Source: Paracoccaceae bacterium
GTDB taxonomy: Bacteria; Pseudomonadota; Alphaproteobacteria; Rhodobacterales; Rhodobacteraceae
DNA: 64,000 nucleotides
NCBI GenBank assembly: GCA_022843025.1
Contig: JALHOL010000008.1
Span: 151,615 to 215,614 of the forward strand
Direction: 5' to 3'
This document shows, piece after piece, positions 17,493 to 25,891 of the stretch. The notes beneath the pieces are model-generated. The model saw nothing but the letters and a program-made list of their open reading frames with translations, searched no databases and had not been told where the DNA came from. Position 1 is the first letter of the stretch, and every line of letters starts with the position of its first letter. The translations under genes were made by a program, and so were the position numbers.

Positions 17493-17509
17493 GCGCAATA
17501 TTGTTGCGG
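17493..17509. promoter_or_regulatory. near-palindromic motif upstream of ETF-QO
   Basis: GCAATATTGTTGC (17495-17507, one mismatch from perfect symmetry) differs by one base from GCAACATTGTTGC at the centre of the phaA-phaB palindrome. Both flank acyl-CoA or electron-transfer genes, so a shared regulator of lipid metabolism is possible. This is inference from two sites only. Confidence 0.35.
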
Positions 17510-17711
17510 GACGCGCGGCCCATCCCCTAGCCCATGCAAAGCGCGGGGGTCAATCGTAACGCGGCATCACGATGTCGCAATGCGGCATCTGGGCGGCATC
17601 GAGGCAGGGTTTGCGGCCATATCCCCCGGCTTTTGGTGCTTTCGCGGGCAAGGCCTTGCATTTGCCGCCTTGGTCGGTTCAGTTGGGACAAGATATCGCA
17701 GGACGTGTCGC

Positions 17712-17752
17712 GCCACAGTCCCCGTAAGGGGGGCCGTGGCCTTCCTTTTGTT
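17712..17752 (+). terminator. terminator-like leader hairpin upstream of greA
   Basis: Outer arms GCCAC/GTGGC and inner CCCC-GTAA-GGGG form a two-part stem, followed by the pyrimidine tract CTTCCTTTTG, ending 13 bases before greA. Placement suggests attenuation of the greA transcript. Confidence 0.5.
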
Positions 17753-17764
17753 ATGTAGGGACCG

Positions 17765-18235
17765 ATGGAAAAGATTCCGATGACGCGCGCAGGTTTCACC
17801 GCGCTGGACGAAGAGTTGAAGGTGCTGAAATCCATCGAGCGCCCCGCCGTGATCCGCGCGATTGCCGAGGCCCGCGAACATGGCGACCTGTCGGAAAACG
17901 CCGAATACCACGCCGCCCGTGAAAAGCAGTCCTTCATCGAAGGCCGCATCAAGGAGCTTGAGGCGATGCTGTCGCTGGCCGAGGTCATCGATCCGTCGAA
18001 ACTGTCCGGCTCGGTCAAGTTCGGCGCAACGATCACCGTCGTCGACGAAGACACCGACGAGGAAAAGACCTATCAGATCGTGGGCGAGGCCGAGGCCGAT
18101 ATCGAACGCGGCCTGCTGAACATCCGTTCCCCCCTTGCCCGCGCCATGATCGGCAAGGATGAAGGCGACAGCGTCGAGGTGAAAACCCCCGGCGGCCAGA
18201 AAAGCTATGAGATCCTCAGCATCCGCTACGTCTGA
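17765..18235 (+). CDS. greA: transcription elongation factor GreA
   Basis: GreA rescues backtracked RNA polymerase by stimulating transcript cleavage. Its 156 residues are the standard length. The N-terminal coiled coil spans roughly 10-75, with the acidic tip and [16 protein letters not shown] characteristic of GreA. The C-terminal FKBP-like domain ends in [10 protein letters not shown]. It is preceded by a hairpin with a T-rich tail and followed after 29 bases by a membrane protein gene on the same strand. Confidence 0.96.
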   Translation: MEKIPMTRAGFTALDEELKVLKSIERPAVIRAIAEAREHGDLSENAEYHAAREKQSFIEGRIKELEAMLSLAEVIDPSKLSGSVKFGATITVVDEDTDEEKTYQIVGEAEADIERGLLNIRSPLARAMIGKDEGDSVEVKTPGGQKSYEILSIRYV

Positions 18236-18264
18236 ACACCACGGACAGGCAATTCGGGGACAGA

Positions 18265-19287
18265 ATGCCGGAAGACCACGATAAACCGGAACCCTTGGGC
18301 CTATTCCTGCGCGCCGAAGAGGCCCCGCCCTTCGGCCCGACCGAACTGGTCGCGGGTCTGCTGGCGCTGGTCTGGGTGGTGGCGGTCATCGCCTATGCAC
18401 TGATGGCGCCCGATGGAACATCGGGTGGCCTGCTGGGCCTGGTGATGACGTTGCTTGCCGTGTTCCTGCCGCTGGCGCTGATCTGGGCCGCCGTGACCAC
18501 GCTGCGCTCCGTCCGCGTGCTGCGGGCCGAGGCCGCGCGCCTTCAGGCCACGGTGGATGCCATGCGCAACGCCTATCTCCTCAGCCAGCAGACGCAGGCC
18601 GCGATCAAGCCGGGCGTGGAACAGCGGCTGGAAGAGGTGGCGCAGGTTGCCCGCGAAACGGCGGGCGTTCTCGCCTCATTCCAGACGCGGCGCGATCCCG
18701 GCCTGACCGTGCCGTCGGCGGATCGCAAGGCGGCGCTGGTGCCGCCGCCCCGCCCCGCGCCGCAGGATGAACAGCCCGCCCTCGCGCTTGGCACCCCGGC
18801 CGAGGATCTGCGCGCGCCCCTGTCAATCGGCGATTTCATCCGCGCGCTGAACTTTCCCGAAAACCCTGATGACCGCGAAGGGTTTCGCGCCCTTCGCCTT
18901 GCGCTGGAGGATCGCACCACCGCCAAACTGATCCGCGCCGCGCAGGATGTGCTGACACTGCTCAGCCAGGAAGGCATCTATATGGATGACCTGACCCCGG
19001 AACGCGCCCGGCCGGAGTTGTGGCGCAAATTCGCCCAAGGCGAACGCGGCCGCGCCATCGCCGCGCTGGGCGGCATCCGGGATCGGTCCAGCCTTGCGCT
19101 GACCGGGGCAAGGATGCGCGAAGACCCGGTCTTTCGGGATGCGGGCCACCATTTCCTGCGCACCTTCGACAAGACGTTTCAGGAGTTCGAGAAGAACGCC
19201 TCTGACACCGACCTTGCCGAACTGGCCGACACGCGCACGGCGCGGGCCTTCATGCTGTTCGGTCGCGTGACAGGGACCTTCGACTAG
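18265..19287 (+). CDS. membrane protein of unknown function
   Basis: This 340-residue protein has two transmembrane segments (about 26-46 and 54-79), then a likely coiled coil (about 80-140, rich in Ala, Glu and Gln) and a proline-rich linker with PPPRPAPQDEQ. The mainly helical C-terminal domain holds IGDFIRALNFPENPDDREGF and HHFLRTFDKTFQEFEKNASD. I do not recognise a named family. The layout suggests an inner-membrane anchor with a cytoplasmic helical domain. It lies 29 bases after greA and its stop is followed by a palindrome array. Confidence 0.75.
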   Translation: MPEDHDKPEPLGLFLRAEEAPPFGPTELVAGLLALVWVVAVIAYALMAPDGTSGGLLGLVMTLLAVFLPLALIWAAVTTLRSVRVLRAEAARLQATVDAMRNAYLLSQQTQAAIKPGVEQRLEEVAQVARETAGVLASFQTRRDPGLTVPSADRKAALVPPPRPAPQDEQPALALGTPAEDLRAPLSIGDFIRALNFPENPDDREGFRALRLALEDRTTAKLIRAAQDVLTLLSQEGIYMDDLTPERARPELWRKFAQGERGRAIAALGGIRDRSSLALTGARMREDPVFRDAGHHFLRTFDKTFQEFEKNASDTDLAELADTRTARAFMLFGRVTGTFD

Positions 19288-19291
19288 GAAA

Positions 19292-19405
19292 GCGAAATTT
19301 GACGCAAATTTCGCGCGCATTCCTGACGCAGGAATGCTGGCGCGCAGAATGCGCGCCTACGGAATTTGCGTCAAATTCCGTCGCGAAGTCTGCGTCAGAC
19401 TTCGC
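19292..19405. repeat. array of five palindromes, four with core TGACGCA/TGCGTCA
   Basis: Four palindromes have a 3-base centre: GCGAAATTTG-ACG (19292-19314), GCATTCCTG-ACG (19317-19337), CGGAATTTG-CGT (19360-19380) and GCGAAGTCTG-CGT (19383-19405). Each is followed by the exact reverse complement of its arm. A fifth, GGCGCGC-AGAAT-GCGCGCC (19339-19357), lacks the core. Arm sequences differ between copies while symmetry is kept. The array fills the gap between two convergent genes, and its last base is part of the stop codon of the threonylcarbamoyl-AMP synthase gene. Confidence 0.9.
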
Positions 19406-20370
19406 TAACCCCCAAACGAACCTCGCGGGGCCGCCGCCCGGCGCAGGCGATCATTGATCGCCCGCCCCAGCCCAACTTCCGGCACCGGGGCAAAGGCGAT
19501 GCGCCCGCCTGCCCCTGCCAGCACATCCGCCGCGCGCAGCACGTGGAATAGCGTGGCCGCCGCCTCCACCAGATCGCCGCGTTCCGATAGGGTCAGCGCA
19601 GCAGCAGGGCAGGGGCCGAACCCCACCCAGACCTCGCCCGGCTCCGGCACCGTCACGCCTAACCGCACCAGCGCACCGGGGGCATAGTGGCTAGCCAATT
19701 GTCCCGGCGCATTTGGCCGCGCGGCATCCCCCCCCGCCAGCAGGGCCACCCCCAGCGCCGCCTCCAGCGCCTCAACCGGCACCCCGCCGGGGCGCAGCAG
19801 GCTGGGCGGGCCGTCCAGCCCAAGGATGGTGGATTCCAACCCCACTGCACAGGCCCCGCCGTCCAGAATCCCCTCGATCCGCCCCGCCAGCCCCGCCCGC
19901 ACGTGATCCGCCCGCGTGGGCGACACCTTCCCCGACGGGTTGGCCGAAGGCGCGGCCATCGGCCCGCCGAACGCCCGCAGCAGCGCCTGCGCCACCGGAT
20001 GCGCGGGCACCCGGATCGCCACCGTCTTCAGCCCCGCCGTCACCAGCGGTGACAACCCCGCATCTGCGACCACCGGCAGCACCAATGTCAACGGGCCCGG
20101 CCAGAACGCCGCTGCCACCGCCTCGGACCGGGCATCAAAGCGCGCAAACTGCCGTGCGGTTGCCACATCCGGCACATGCACGATCAGCGGGTTGAACCTT
20201 GGCCGCCCCTTGGCATCGAAAATCCGCGCCACCGCACGATCCGACCGCGCATCCCCGCCCAGCCCATAGACCGTCTCGGTCGGAAAGGCGACAAGCCCCC
20301 CGGTGCGCAGGATTTCTGCTGCGCGTGCAATCCCTTGGGGGCTATCGGTCAGGTCTTTGGTGGCAATCAT
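19405..20370 (-). CDS. L-threonylcarbamoyladenylate synthase, Sua5 type
   Basis: This enzyme makes threonylcarbamoyl-AMP for the t6A37 modification of ANN-decoding tRNAs. At 321 residues it is the long Sua5 form: a YrdC domain (about 1-200) plus a C-terminal Sua5 domain. AFPTETVYGLGGDARSD, KGRPRFNPLIVHV and PSANPSGKVSPT mark the YrdC active site; LASHYAPGALVRLG marks the linker and Sua5 domain. The start at 20370 was chosen by homology because no strong ribosome binding site is visible. Confidence 0.93.
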   Translation of the reverse strand: MIATKDLTDSPQGIARAAEILRTGGLVAFPTETVYGLGGDARSDRAVARIFDAKGRPRFNPLIVHVPDVATARQFARFDARSEAVAAAFWPGPLTLVLPVVADAGLSPLVTAGLKTVAIRVPAHPVAQALLRAFGGPMAAPSANPSGKVSPTRADHVRAGLAGRIEGILDGGACAVGLESTILGLDGPPSLLRPGGVPVEALEAALGVALLAGGDAARPNAPGQLASHYAPGALVRLGVTVPEPGEVWVGFGPCPAAALTLSERGDLVEAAATLFHVLRAADVLAGAGGRIAFAPVPEVGLGRAINDRLRRAAAPRGSFGG

Positions 20371-20527
20371 GGCCCATGACCTCGCGCGTGACGCTGCGTA
20401 GGGGTTGAGAAGGGGCAAACGGTCTGTAAACCTTTGCGGGTCAGGAGCCATTACCCGTCACGGCCCGCTTTGCCAAGCGTCCCGCCTGTGCCGCAGCCCG
20501 GCCCCCGGCATGTCAGAGGATCGACCC

Positions 20528-22231
20528 ATGCCCTACCGCGCCCCCCTTGCCGATTACGACCTGTTGCTCACCCATGTGCTGGGGTATGGGCGCGTCGCCG
20601 CCACCCCGCGTTTTGCGGATGCCGGCGTGGACACCGCCACCGCCGTGCTGGCCGAGGCCGGGCGTCTGGCGGAAAGCGTGCTGGCACCGCTGAACCGCAC
20701 GGGCGACAAGCAGGGCGCAAGGCTGGAAAACGGCGTCGTCCGCACCCCGCCCGGCTTCGCAGAAGGCTACCGCGCGATTGCACAGGGCGGCTGGGTCGGC
20801 ATGGCCGCCGCGCCCGACAATGGCGGCATGGGCCTGCCCATGACGCTGGCCACGGCGGTGAATGAGATGATGTCGGGGGCCTGCCTTGCCCTTCAGATCA
20901 ATCCCCTGCTGACCCAGGGCCAGATCGAGGCGCTGGAACATCACGGATCAGACGCGATCCGCGCGGTGTATCTGCCCAAGCTCACCTCGGGCGAATGGGG
21001 CGGCACGATGAACCTGACGGAACCGCAGGCCGGGTCTGATGTCGGCGCGCTGCGCACCCGTGCCGAACCGCGTGGCGATGGCAGCTATGCCATCACCGGG
21101 CAAAAGATTTACATCAGCTGGGGGGATGCGGATTTCATGCCGAATATCTGCCATCTGGTGCTGGCCCGCCTGCCCGATGGTGCGCCGGGTTCGGCAGGGA
21201 TCAGCCTGTTTCTGGTGCCGAAGTTCCTGCCCGATGCGGATGGCAATCCGGGGCCACGCAACAGCCTTTCGGTCGTCGGCCTTGAACACAAGCTGGGCCT
21301 GCACGGCAGCCCGACCTGTGTGATGCAATATGATGGCGCGCAGGGCTGGCTTGTGGGGGAACCGCATAAGGGCCTGGCCGCAATGTTCACCATGATGAAC
21401 AACGCCCGGCTTGGTGTGGCGGTGCAGGGCGTTGGCATCGCTGAGGCTGCCTTCCAGCACGCGCTGGCCTATGCCGAAGGCCGCGTTCAGGGACGCACCC
21501 CCACGGGCCGCGCTCCGATCACCGATCATGCCGATGTGCGCCGGATGCTTGCGCGGATGCGGGCACAGGTCTTCTCGGCCCGGGCCATCGCGCTGTCTTG
21601 CGCCGTGGCCATCGACATGGCCCGCGCCACCGATGCCCCCGAATGGCACGCCCGCGCCGCCCTGCTGACCCCTATCGCCAAGGCCTATGGCACCGATACC
21701 GGCAATGAGGTGGCGCATCTGGGCATCCAGATTCATGGCGGTATGGGCGTGATCGAAGACACAGGCGCCGCGCAATTCGCCCGCGATGTGCGCGTGACCA
21801 CGATTTACGAAGGCACCAACGGCATTCAGGCGATGGATCTTGTCGCCCGCAAGATGGCCGATGGCGGCAGTGCCGCGATGGCCCTGATCGATGAGGTGCA
21901 GGCCGGATCCGAAGCCGCCCGCGCCACGCATCCCGATCTGGCCGGCGAAGTCTGGCAGGCGGCCGAAGCCTTGCGCGACGCCACCGATGCCCTGCTGCGC
22001 CAGGACATGACCGACCGCTTCGCTGGGGCCGCGCCCTATCTGCGGGCCTTTGCCCTGCTGCTGGGCGCAGACGCGCATCTGCGCGCTGCCCATGCCACCG
22101 GTGGCGCACGCTCTGCGCTGGCCCGCGTGGCGATCCGCCGCCTGTTGCCCGAACACACGGCCCTGCTGGCCGAGGCGCGCGAAGGCGCGGCGCAGCTTTA
22201 CGCCCTGTCGCCCGAGGATCTGGCGGCGTGA
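20528..22231 (+). CDS. acyl-CoA dehydrogenase, DmdC-like
   Basis: This 567-residue FAD-dependent dehydrogenase belongs to the long acyl-CoA dehydrogenase branch that includes DmdC (3-methylmercaptopropionyl-CoA dehydrogenase of DMSP degradation). TMNLTEPQAGSDVGALRT, ISWGDADFMPNICHLVLARL, LGLHGSPTCVMQYD and GIQIHGGMGVIEDTG all fit, as does the extra C-terminal domain. Whether it acts on the DMSP product or on fatty acyl-CoA cannot be decided here. AGAGGA precedes the start; an in-frame ATG at 20510 is an alternative. It overlaps the next gene by four bases. Confidence 0.85.
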   Translation: MPYRAPLADYDLLLTHVLGYGRVAATPRFADAGVDTATAVLAEAGRLAESVLAPLNRTGDKQGARLENGVVRTPPGFAEGYRAIAQGGWVGMAAAPDNGGMGLPMTLATAVNEMMSGACLALQINPLLTQGQIEALEHHGSDAIRAVYLPKLTSGEWGGTMNLTEPQAGSDVGALRTRAEPRGDGSYAITGQKIYISWGDADFMPNICHLVLARLPDGAPGSAGISLFLVPKFLPDADGNPGPRNSLSVVGLEHKLGLHGSPTCVMQYDGAQGWLVGEPHKGLAAMFTMMNNARLGVAVQGVGIAEAAFQHALAYAEGRVQGRTPTGRAPITDHADVRRMLARMRAQVFSARAIALSCAVAIDMARATDAPEWHARAALLTPIAKAYGTDTGNEVAHLGIQIHGGMGVIEDTGAAQFARDVRVTTIYEGTNGIQAMDLVARKMADGGSAAMALIDEVQAGSEAARATHPDLAGEVWQAAEALRDATDALLRQDMTDRFAGAAPYLRAFALLLGADAHLRAAHATGGARSALARVAIRRLLPEHTALLAEAREGAAQLYALSPEDLAA

Positions 22232-23280
22232 AAGACGCCCCCGAAAGCGAGTCTGGCATCCGCCACCCCTTTGCCACCCCCCCGGCCGAGGGTGAGGCAA
22301 CAGAGGTCGCCCCCGGGATCCTTTGGCTGCGGCTGCCGCTGCCCATGGCGCTGGATCATGTGAATGTCTATGCGCTGGACGATGGTGATGGCTGGACCAT
22401 CGTTGATACCGGCTTTGCCTCGAACCGCGCCCGCGCGATCTGGCAGCGCCTGCTGGAGGGCCCGCTTGCCGGGCGGCCCGTGAAACGGGTGATCGTCACC
22501 CATTACCACCCCGATCACATCGGCCTTGCCGGGTGGTTTCAGGCGCAGGGCGCGGAACTGGTCACAACGCGAACAAGCTGGCTTTATGCCCGGATGCTGG
22601 TGCTGGATGAACACGCGCTGCCCTTGCCGCAAGCGGTGGAGTTTCAGCGCCGCGCCGGGGTATCCGAGGCGCGGCTGCACAGCTATGCCACCACCCGGCC
22701 CTTTAATTTTGCCGATGTCGTGGCCCCGCTTCCCCCCGGTTTCACCCGGATCAAGGACGGCGACACGATCACCGCCGCAGGTCGCCGCTGGCGCGTGCGC
22801 TGCGGCGATGGCCACGCGCCGGAACACGCCACGCTCTGGTCGATGGACGATGCGCTGATCCTTGGCGGGGATCAGCTTCTGCCGGGCATCTCTGCCAATA
22901 TCGGTGTCTATCCGACCGAACCCGATGCAGACCCGCTTTCCGAATGGCTGGACAGCTGCACCCGCCTTTCTGCCTTTACAACGGACGATCAACTTGTCCT
23001 GCCCGGCCACAAACTGCCCTTTACCGGGCTGCCCCTGCGCCTGCGCCAGATGGCCGAAAACCACGAATCCGCGCTGGCCCGCCTGATGGATCACCTTGCC
23101 ACCCCGCAGGTCGCCGCCGATTGCTTTCTGCCGCTGTTCAAACGCCAGATCGATGGGCCGGAATTCGGCATGGCGCTGGTCGAATCGGTGGCGCATCTGA
23201 ACTGCCTGTTGCAGCGCGGGCGCGTCTTTCGCAGGCTGAACGCACAGGGCGCGTGGCTTTGGCAGCGCCTTCCGGGCTGA
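22228..23280 (+). CDS. MBL-fold metallohydrolase
   Basis: This 350-residue metallo-beta-lactamase-fold protein carries the metal motif THYHPDHIG at residues 91-99, with later ligands in CGDGHAPEH, LGGDQLLPG and LPGHKLPF. It is probably a cytosolic thioesterase- or glyoxalase-II-like hydrolase. It starts with GTG overlapping the dehydrogenase stop as GTGA, so its substrate is likely an acyl-CoA or thioester linked to that enzyme. That link is inferred from context. Confidence 0.85.
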   Translation: MKDAPESESGIRHPFATPPAEGEATEVAPGILWLRLPLPMALDHVNVYALDDGDGWTIVDTGFASNRARAIWQRLLEGPLAGRPVKRVIVTHYHPDHIGLAGWFQAQGAELVTTRTSWLYARMLVLDEHALPLPQAVEFQRRAGVSEARLHSYATTRPFNFADVVAPLPPGFTRIKDGDTITAAGRRWRVRCGDGHAPEHATLWSMDDALILGGDQLLPGISANIGVYPTEPDADPLSEWLDSCTRLSAFTTDDQLVLPGHKLPFTGLPLRLRQMAENHESALARLMDHLATPQVAADCFLPLFKRQIDGPEFGMALVESVAHLNCLLQRGRVFRRLNAQGAWLWQRLPG

Positions 23281-23386
23281 ACACCCCCGCTTGTGCGGCA
23301 ATCCGGCACCCCTTGCTGCGCCGTAAGGCGTGACATGGATACATGAATCGGCTATCTCGCCGGAAAGACGAAGAAAGGGAACCGAA

Positions 23387-23533
23387 ATGGCCGATCACAA
23401 GAGCGACTTCAAACCCGGCAGCATGGATATCCGCGCGCAGGAAAAGACCTTCGCCGGTTTCCTCAAGTTCACGCAATGGGGCGTGGTGATCATCATCGCG
23501 ATCCTGATCTTCATGGCGCTTGCCAACGCCTGA
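23387..23533 (+). CDS. aa3-type cytochrome c oxidase subunit IV
   Basis: This 48-residue protein has a polar N-terminus (ADHKSDFKPGSMDIRAQEKT) and one transmembrane helix (WGVVIIIAILIFMALANA). That matches the small bacterial aa3 oxidase subunit IV of Paracoccus and Rhodobacter, which binds the oxidase core without being essential for catalysis. The start follows AAAGGGAACC. The main oxidase genes are not in this window. Confidence 0.9.
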   Translation: MADHKSDFKPGSMDIRAQEKTFAGFLKFTQWGVVIIIAILIFMALANA

Positions 23534-23575
23534 CCGGACCTGGCGGATTTTCAGCCCAACTTATTGGATCATCCC

Positions 23576-24184
23576 ATGCTGCGCGCTTTTCTTTCCCTTC
23601 TCGCGCTTCTGACCCTTGCGGCCTGCGGGGCAGAGCCTGTCTGGGCACCGGAAGAGCGGGTTCAGGCCGCGCGCTATGTGCATGATGGCCCGCCGTCAAT
23701 CTCCCTGTTCACGGTGATCAACAACCGCTCCAATGCCGGGGCGCATAGCGGGCTGATGATCAACGGGACAGAGCGGATCATGTTCGATCCGGCCGGGACG
23801 TGGCAGCATCCGCGCATCCCGGAACGCAATGATGTGCATTACGGTATCACGCCCCGCATCGTGAATTTCTACATCGACTATCACGCCCGCGAAACCTTCC
23901 GCGTGGTGGAACAGACGGTCATCGTATCGCCCGGCGTGGCTGCGCTCGTGGCCCAGCGGGCCAAGGCCTATGGCGCGGTGCCAAAGGCGCAATGCGCCAA
24001 GTCGGTGACGGAAATCCTGCGCGGCGTGCCGGGGTTCGAAAACGTGCGGTCCAGCTGGTACCCCAACAAGATCATGGATGATTTCGCCAAGATCCCCGGC
24101 GTCACCACCCGCGTGATCCGTGATGAGGATGCCGACAAGAACCACGGCGTGTTGCTGGTGCAGGCAGGCGAAGCGCCGATCTGA
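23576..24184 (+). CDS. lipoprotein of unknown function
   Basis: This 202-residue protein has a lipoprotein signal with lipobox TLAAC (Cys17). The mature part contains SISLFTVINNRSNAGAHSGL, INGTERIMFDPAGTW, VHYGITPRIVNFYIDYHARE and a single Cys in PKAQCAKSV. The NxxSxxGAHSGLMI pattern resembles papain-like or LRAT/NlpC-type folds with a His, but I cannot assign a family with confidence. It follows the oxidase subunit IV after 42 bases on the same strand. Confidence 0.65.
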   Translation: MLRAFLSLLALLTLAACGAEPVWAPEERVQAARYVHDGPPSISLFTVINNRSNAGAHSGLMINGTERIMFDPAGTWQHPRIPERNDVHYGITPRIVNFYIDYHARETFRVVEQTVIVSPGVAALVAQRAKAYGAVPKAQCAKSVTEILRGVPGFENVRSSWYPNKIMDDFAKIPGVTTRVIRDEDADKNHGVLLVQAGEAPI

Positions 24185-24206
24185 CCCGGCGATCTAACCC
24201 GCCCAT

Positions 24207-24533
24207 CTAACCCACCGTCGCCAGCAGCGCATAGAGCGTGGCACCCCCCGCCAGGATGGCGGCCATGGTGCTGCGCGTGGCCATCCCCACTGCCAGCGTC
24301 ACCAGCGCCGCCGCCAGCCGCGCGGGATCTGTCTCACCCCCTGTCGCGGGCGGCCACAGCACACCGGGTGCCACCAGCGCGGGCAGCACTGCCACCGCCG
24401 TATAGCGCAGCGCCCGCGTCAGCCAGACGGGCAGGGGCCTTGTCCCCAGCGTCCCCAGAAATGAGAACCGAATGGCATAGGTTCCCAACGCCAGCGCGGG
24501 CATGACGATCCAGAAGGTGGATTTGTCGATCAT
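24207..24533 (-). CDS. azlD: branched-chain amino acid exporter small subunit, AzlD family
   Basis: This 108-residue membrane protein has four hydrophobic segments, including FWIVMPALALGTYAIRFSF and YTAVAVLPALVAPGVLW, typical of AzlD (YgaH). It forms an exporter with AzlC. Its ATG overlaps the azlC stop (ATGA), as in most azlCD pairs. The substrate is inferred as branched-chain or other neutral amino acids. Confidence 0.88.
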   Translation of the reverse strand: MIDKSTFWIVMPALALGTYAIRFSFLGTLGTRPLPVWLTRALRYTAVAVLPALVAPGVLWPPATGGETDPARLAAALVTLAVGMATRSTMAAILAGGATLYALLATVG

Positions 24534-25231
24534 CCCCGCCGCTCCAGCCGCTGTTCCAGCATGGCACCTGCGGCCATCGCCACCCCTGCCGCGATCAGCA
24601 GCCCAGTGCCCCAGGGCAAACCCGCCAGCAGGAGCGACAACAGGATCGACACCCCCGCCGCCGCCAGATGCGGCAGACTGCGCAGCATCGGCGCGACCAT
24701 CGCCAGAAAGGTGATCGGCAGCGCGAAATCCAGCGCATATTGGGGCGGTATCGCCTGCCCGATCATCCCGCCCGCCAGCGATGCCAGAAACCACAGCGGC
24801 GCCACCGCCACCACCGCGCCAAAGAACACCGCGTGCTTTTCTGCAGCCGTCATGGTGGGGTTGCGGTCAATCTCGGCCACTGTGGTGGCAAAGCTCTGAT
24901 CCACCAGAAAATAGGCCATCAGCGCCCGCGACCGCAGCGGCAGCGTGCCGAAATGCGGGGCCAGCGTGACCGAATACATCACCATCCGCAGGTTCACCGC
25001 CAAAGCCGTGGCCAGCACCACCAGCACCGGCGCATTCTCCTGCATGGTCTGCAAGGCGGCGAATTGCGATGCGCCCGCAAAGACCGACACGGAAAACAGC
25101 ATGGTTTCAAACACGTTCAGCCCGGCCTCTGTCGCCACCACCCCGAACAGCAGCGCAAAGGGGCCGACGACAATCGTCATCGGCAGAGCGGCAAACAGGC
25201 CACGAAGAAAAGCCTTGCGGGTGGGTGACAT
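24530..25231 (-). CDS. azlC: branched-chain amino acid exporter large subunit, AzlC family
   Basis: This 233-residue inner-membrane protein opens with FLRGLFAALPMTIVVGPFAL and continues FSVSVFAGASQFAAL, the signature of AzlC (YgaZ). About six transmembrane helices are evident. The start at 25231 is supported by homology; an upstream ATG at 25255 would add eight residues and brings it within 45 bases of the divergent mobA start. Confidence 0.9.
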   Translation of the reverse strand: MSPTRKAFLRGLFAALPMTIVVGPFALLFGVVATEAGLNVFETMLFSVSVFAGASQFAALQTMQENAPVLVVLATALAVNLRMVMYSVTLAPHFGTLPLRSRALMAYFLVDQSFATTVAEIDRNPTMTAAEKHAVFFGAVVAVAPLWFLASLAGGMIGQAIPPQYALDFALPITFLAMVAPMLRSLPHLAAAGVSILLSLLLAGLPWGTGLLIAAGVAMAAGAMLEQRLERRG

Positions 25232-25300
25232 GCGCGCCTGCGCTTTACCTTGCATGAGCTTCGGCTTAGGCCATTGGTCAGCAAAGCGGAAGGGCGCATC

Positions 25301-25891
25301 GTGCGGATATTCGGGGTGATCCTTGCAGGCGGGCAGGGCCGGCGGATGGGCGGGGCCGACAAGGCCATGCTTGCCCTTGCCGGGCGGCCGCTGATCGCCC
25401 ATGTCACCGACCGGCTGGAACCGCAGGTGGAACGTCTGGCCATCAGCGCGAATGGCGATGCGGCCCGTTTCGCTGCCCTGCGCCTGCCCGTGCTGGCCGA
25501 TCTGCGATCTGAGGGGCCGCTGTCGGGCATCCTGTCGGCTCTGGACTGGGCCGCGCCACTCGGCGCGACCGCCGTGGTGTCGGCCCCCGTCGATGCACCT
25601 TTCCTGCCGCCTGATCTGGTGCCGCGCCTGATCCTTGCCGGGGAAACCGCCCACGGCTGCGCGCTTGCCCGCTCGGGCGGGAATGACCACCCGACCTTCG
25701 GCCTGTGGCCTGTTGCCCTGCGCGACCCCCTGCGCGCTTTCCTTGCCAGTGGCGAAAAACCCCGCGTCCGCAGCTTTGCCGATGCCCAGAACGCCGCCCG
25801 TGCCGATTTCCCCGATGACGGGGCCTTTGCCAACCTTAACACGCCAGAAGACCTTGCCGCCGCCGCCACCCGCATCGGGGGCATGGGATGA
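25301..25891 (+). CDS. mobA: molybdenum cofactor guanylyltransferase
   Basis: MobA attaches GMP to molybdopterin to make the MGD cofactor used by DMSO-reductase-type enzymes. The protein is 196 residues. The nucleotide motif ILAGGQGRRMGGADKAML is near the N-terminus and SAPVDAPFLPPDLV contains the metal-binding Asp. The GTG at 25301 was chosen because GGAAGGG lies upstream and the protein then begins directly before the nucleotide loop. It overlaps the mobB fusion by four bases. Confidence 0.93.
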   Translation: MRIFGVILAGGQGRRMGGADKAMLALAGRPLIAHVTDRLEPQVERLAISANGDAARFAALRLPVLADLRSEGPLSGILSALDWAAPLGATAVVSAPVDAPFLPPDLVPRLILAGETAHGCALARSGGNDHPTFGLWPVALRDPLRAFLASGEKPRVRSFADAQNAARADFPDDGAFANLNTPEDLAAAATRIGGMG

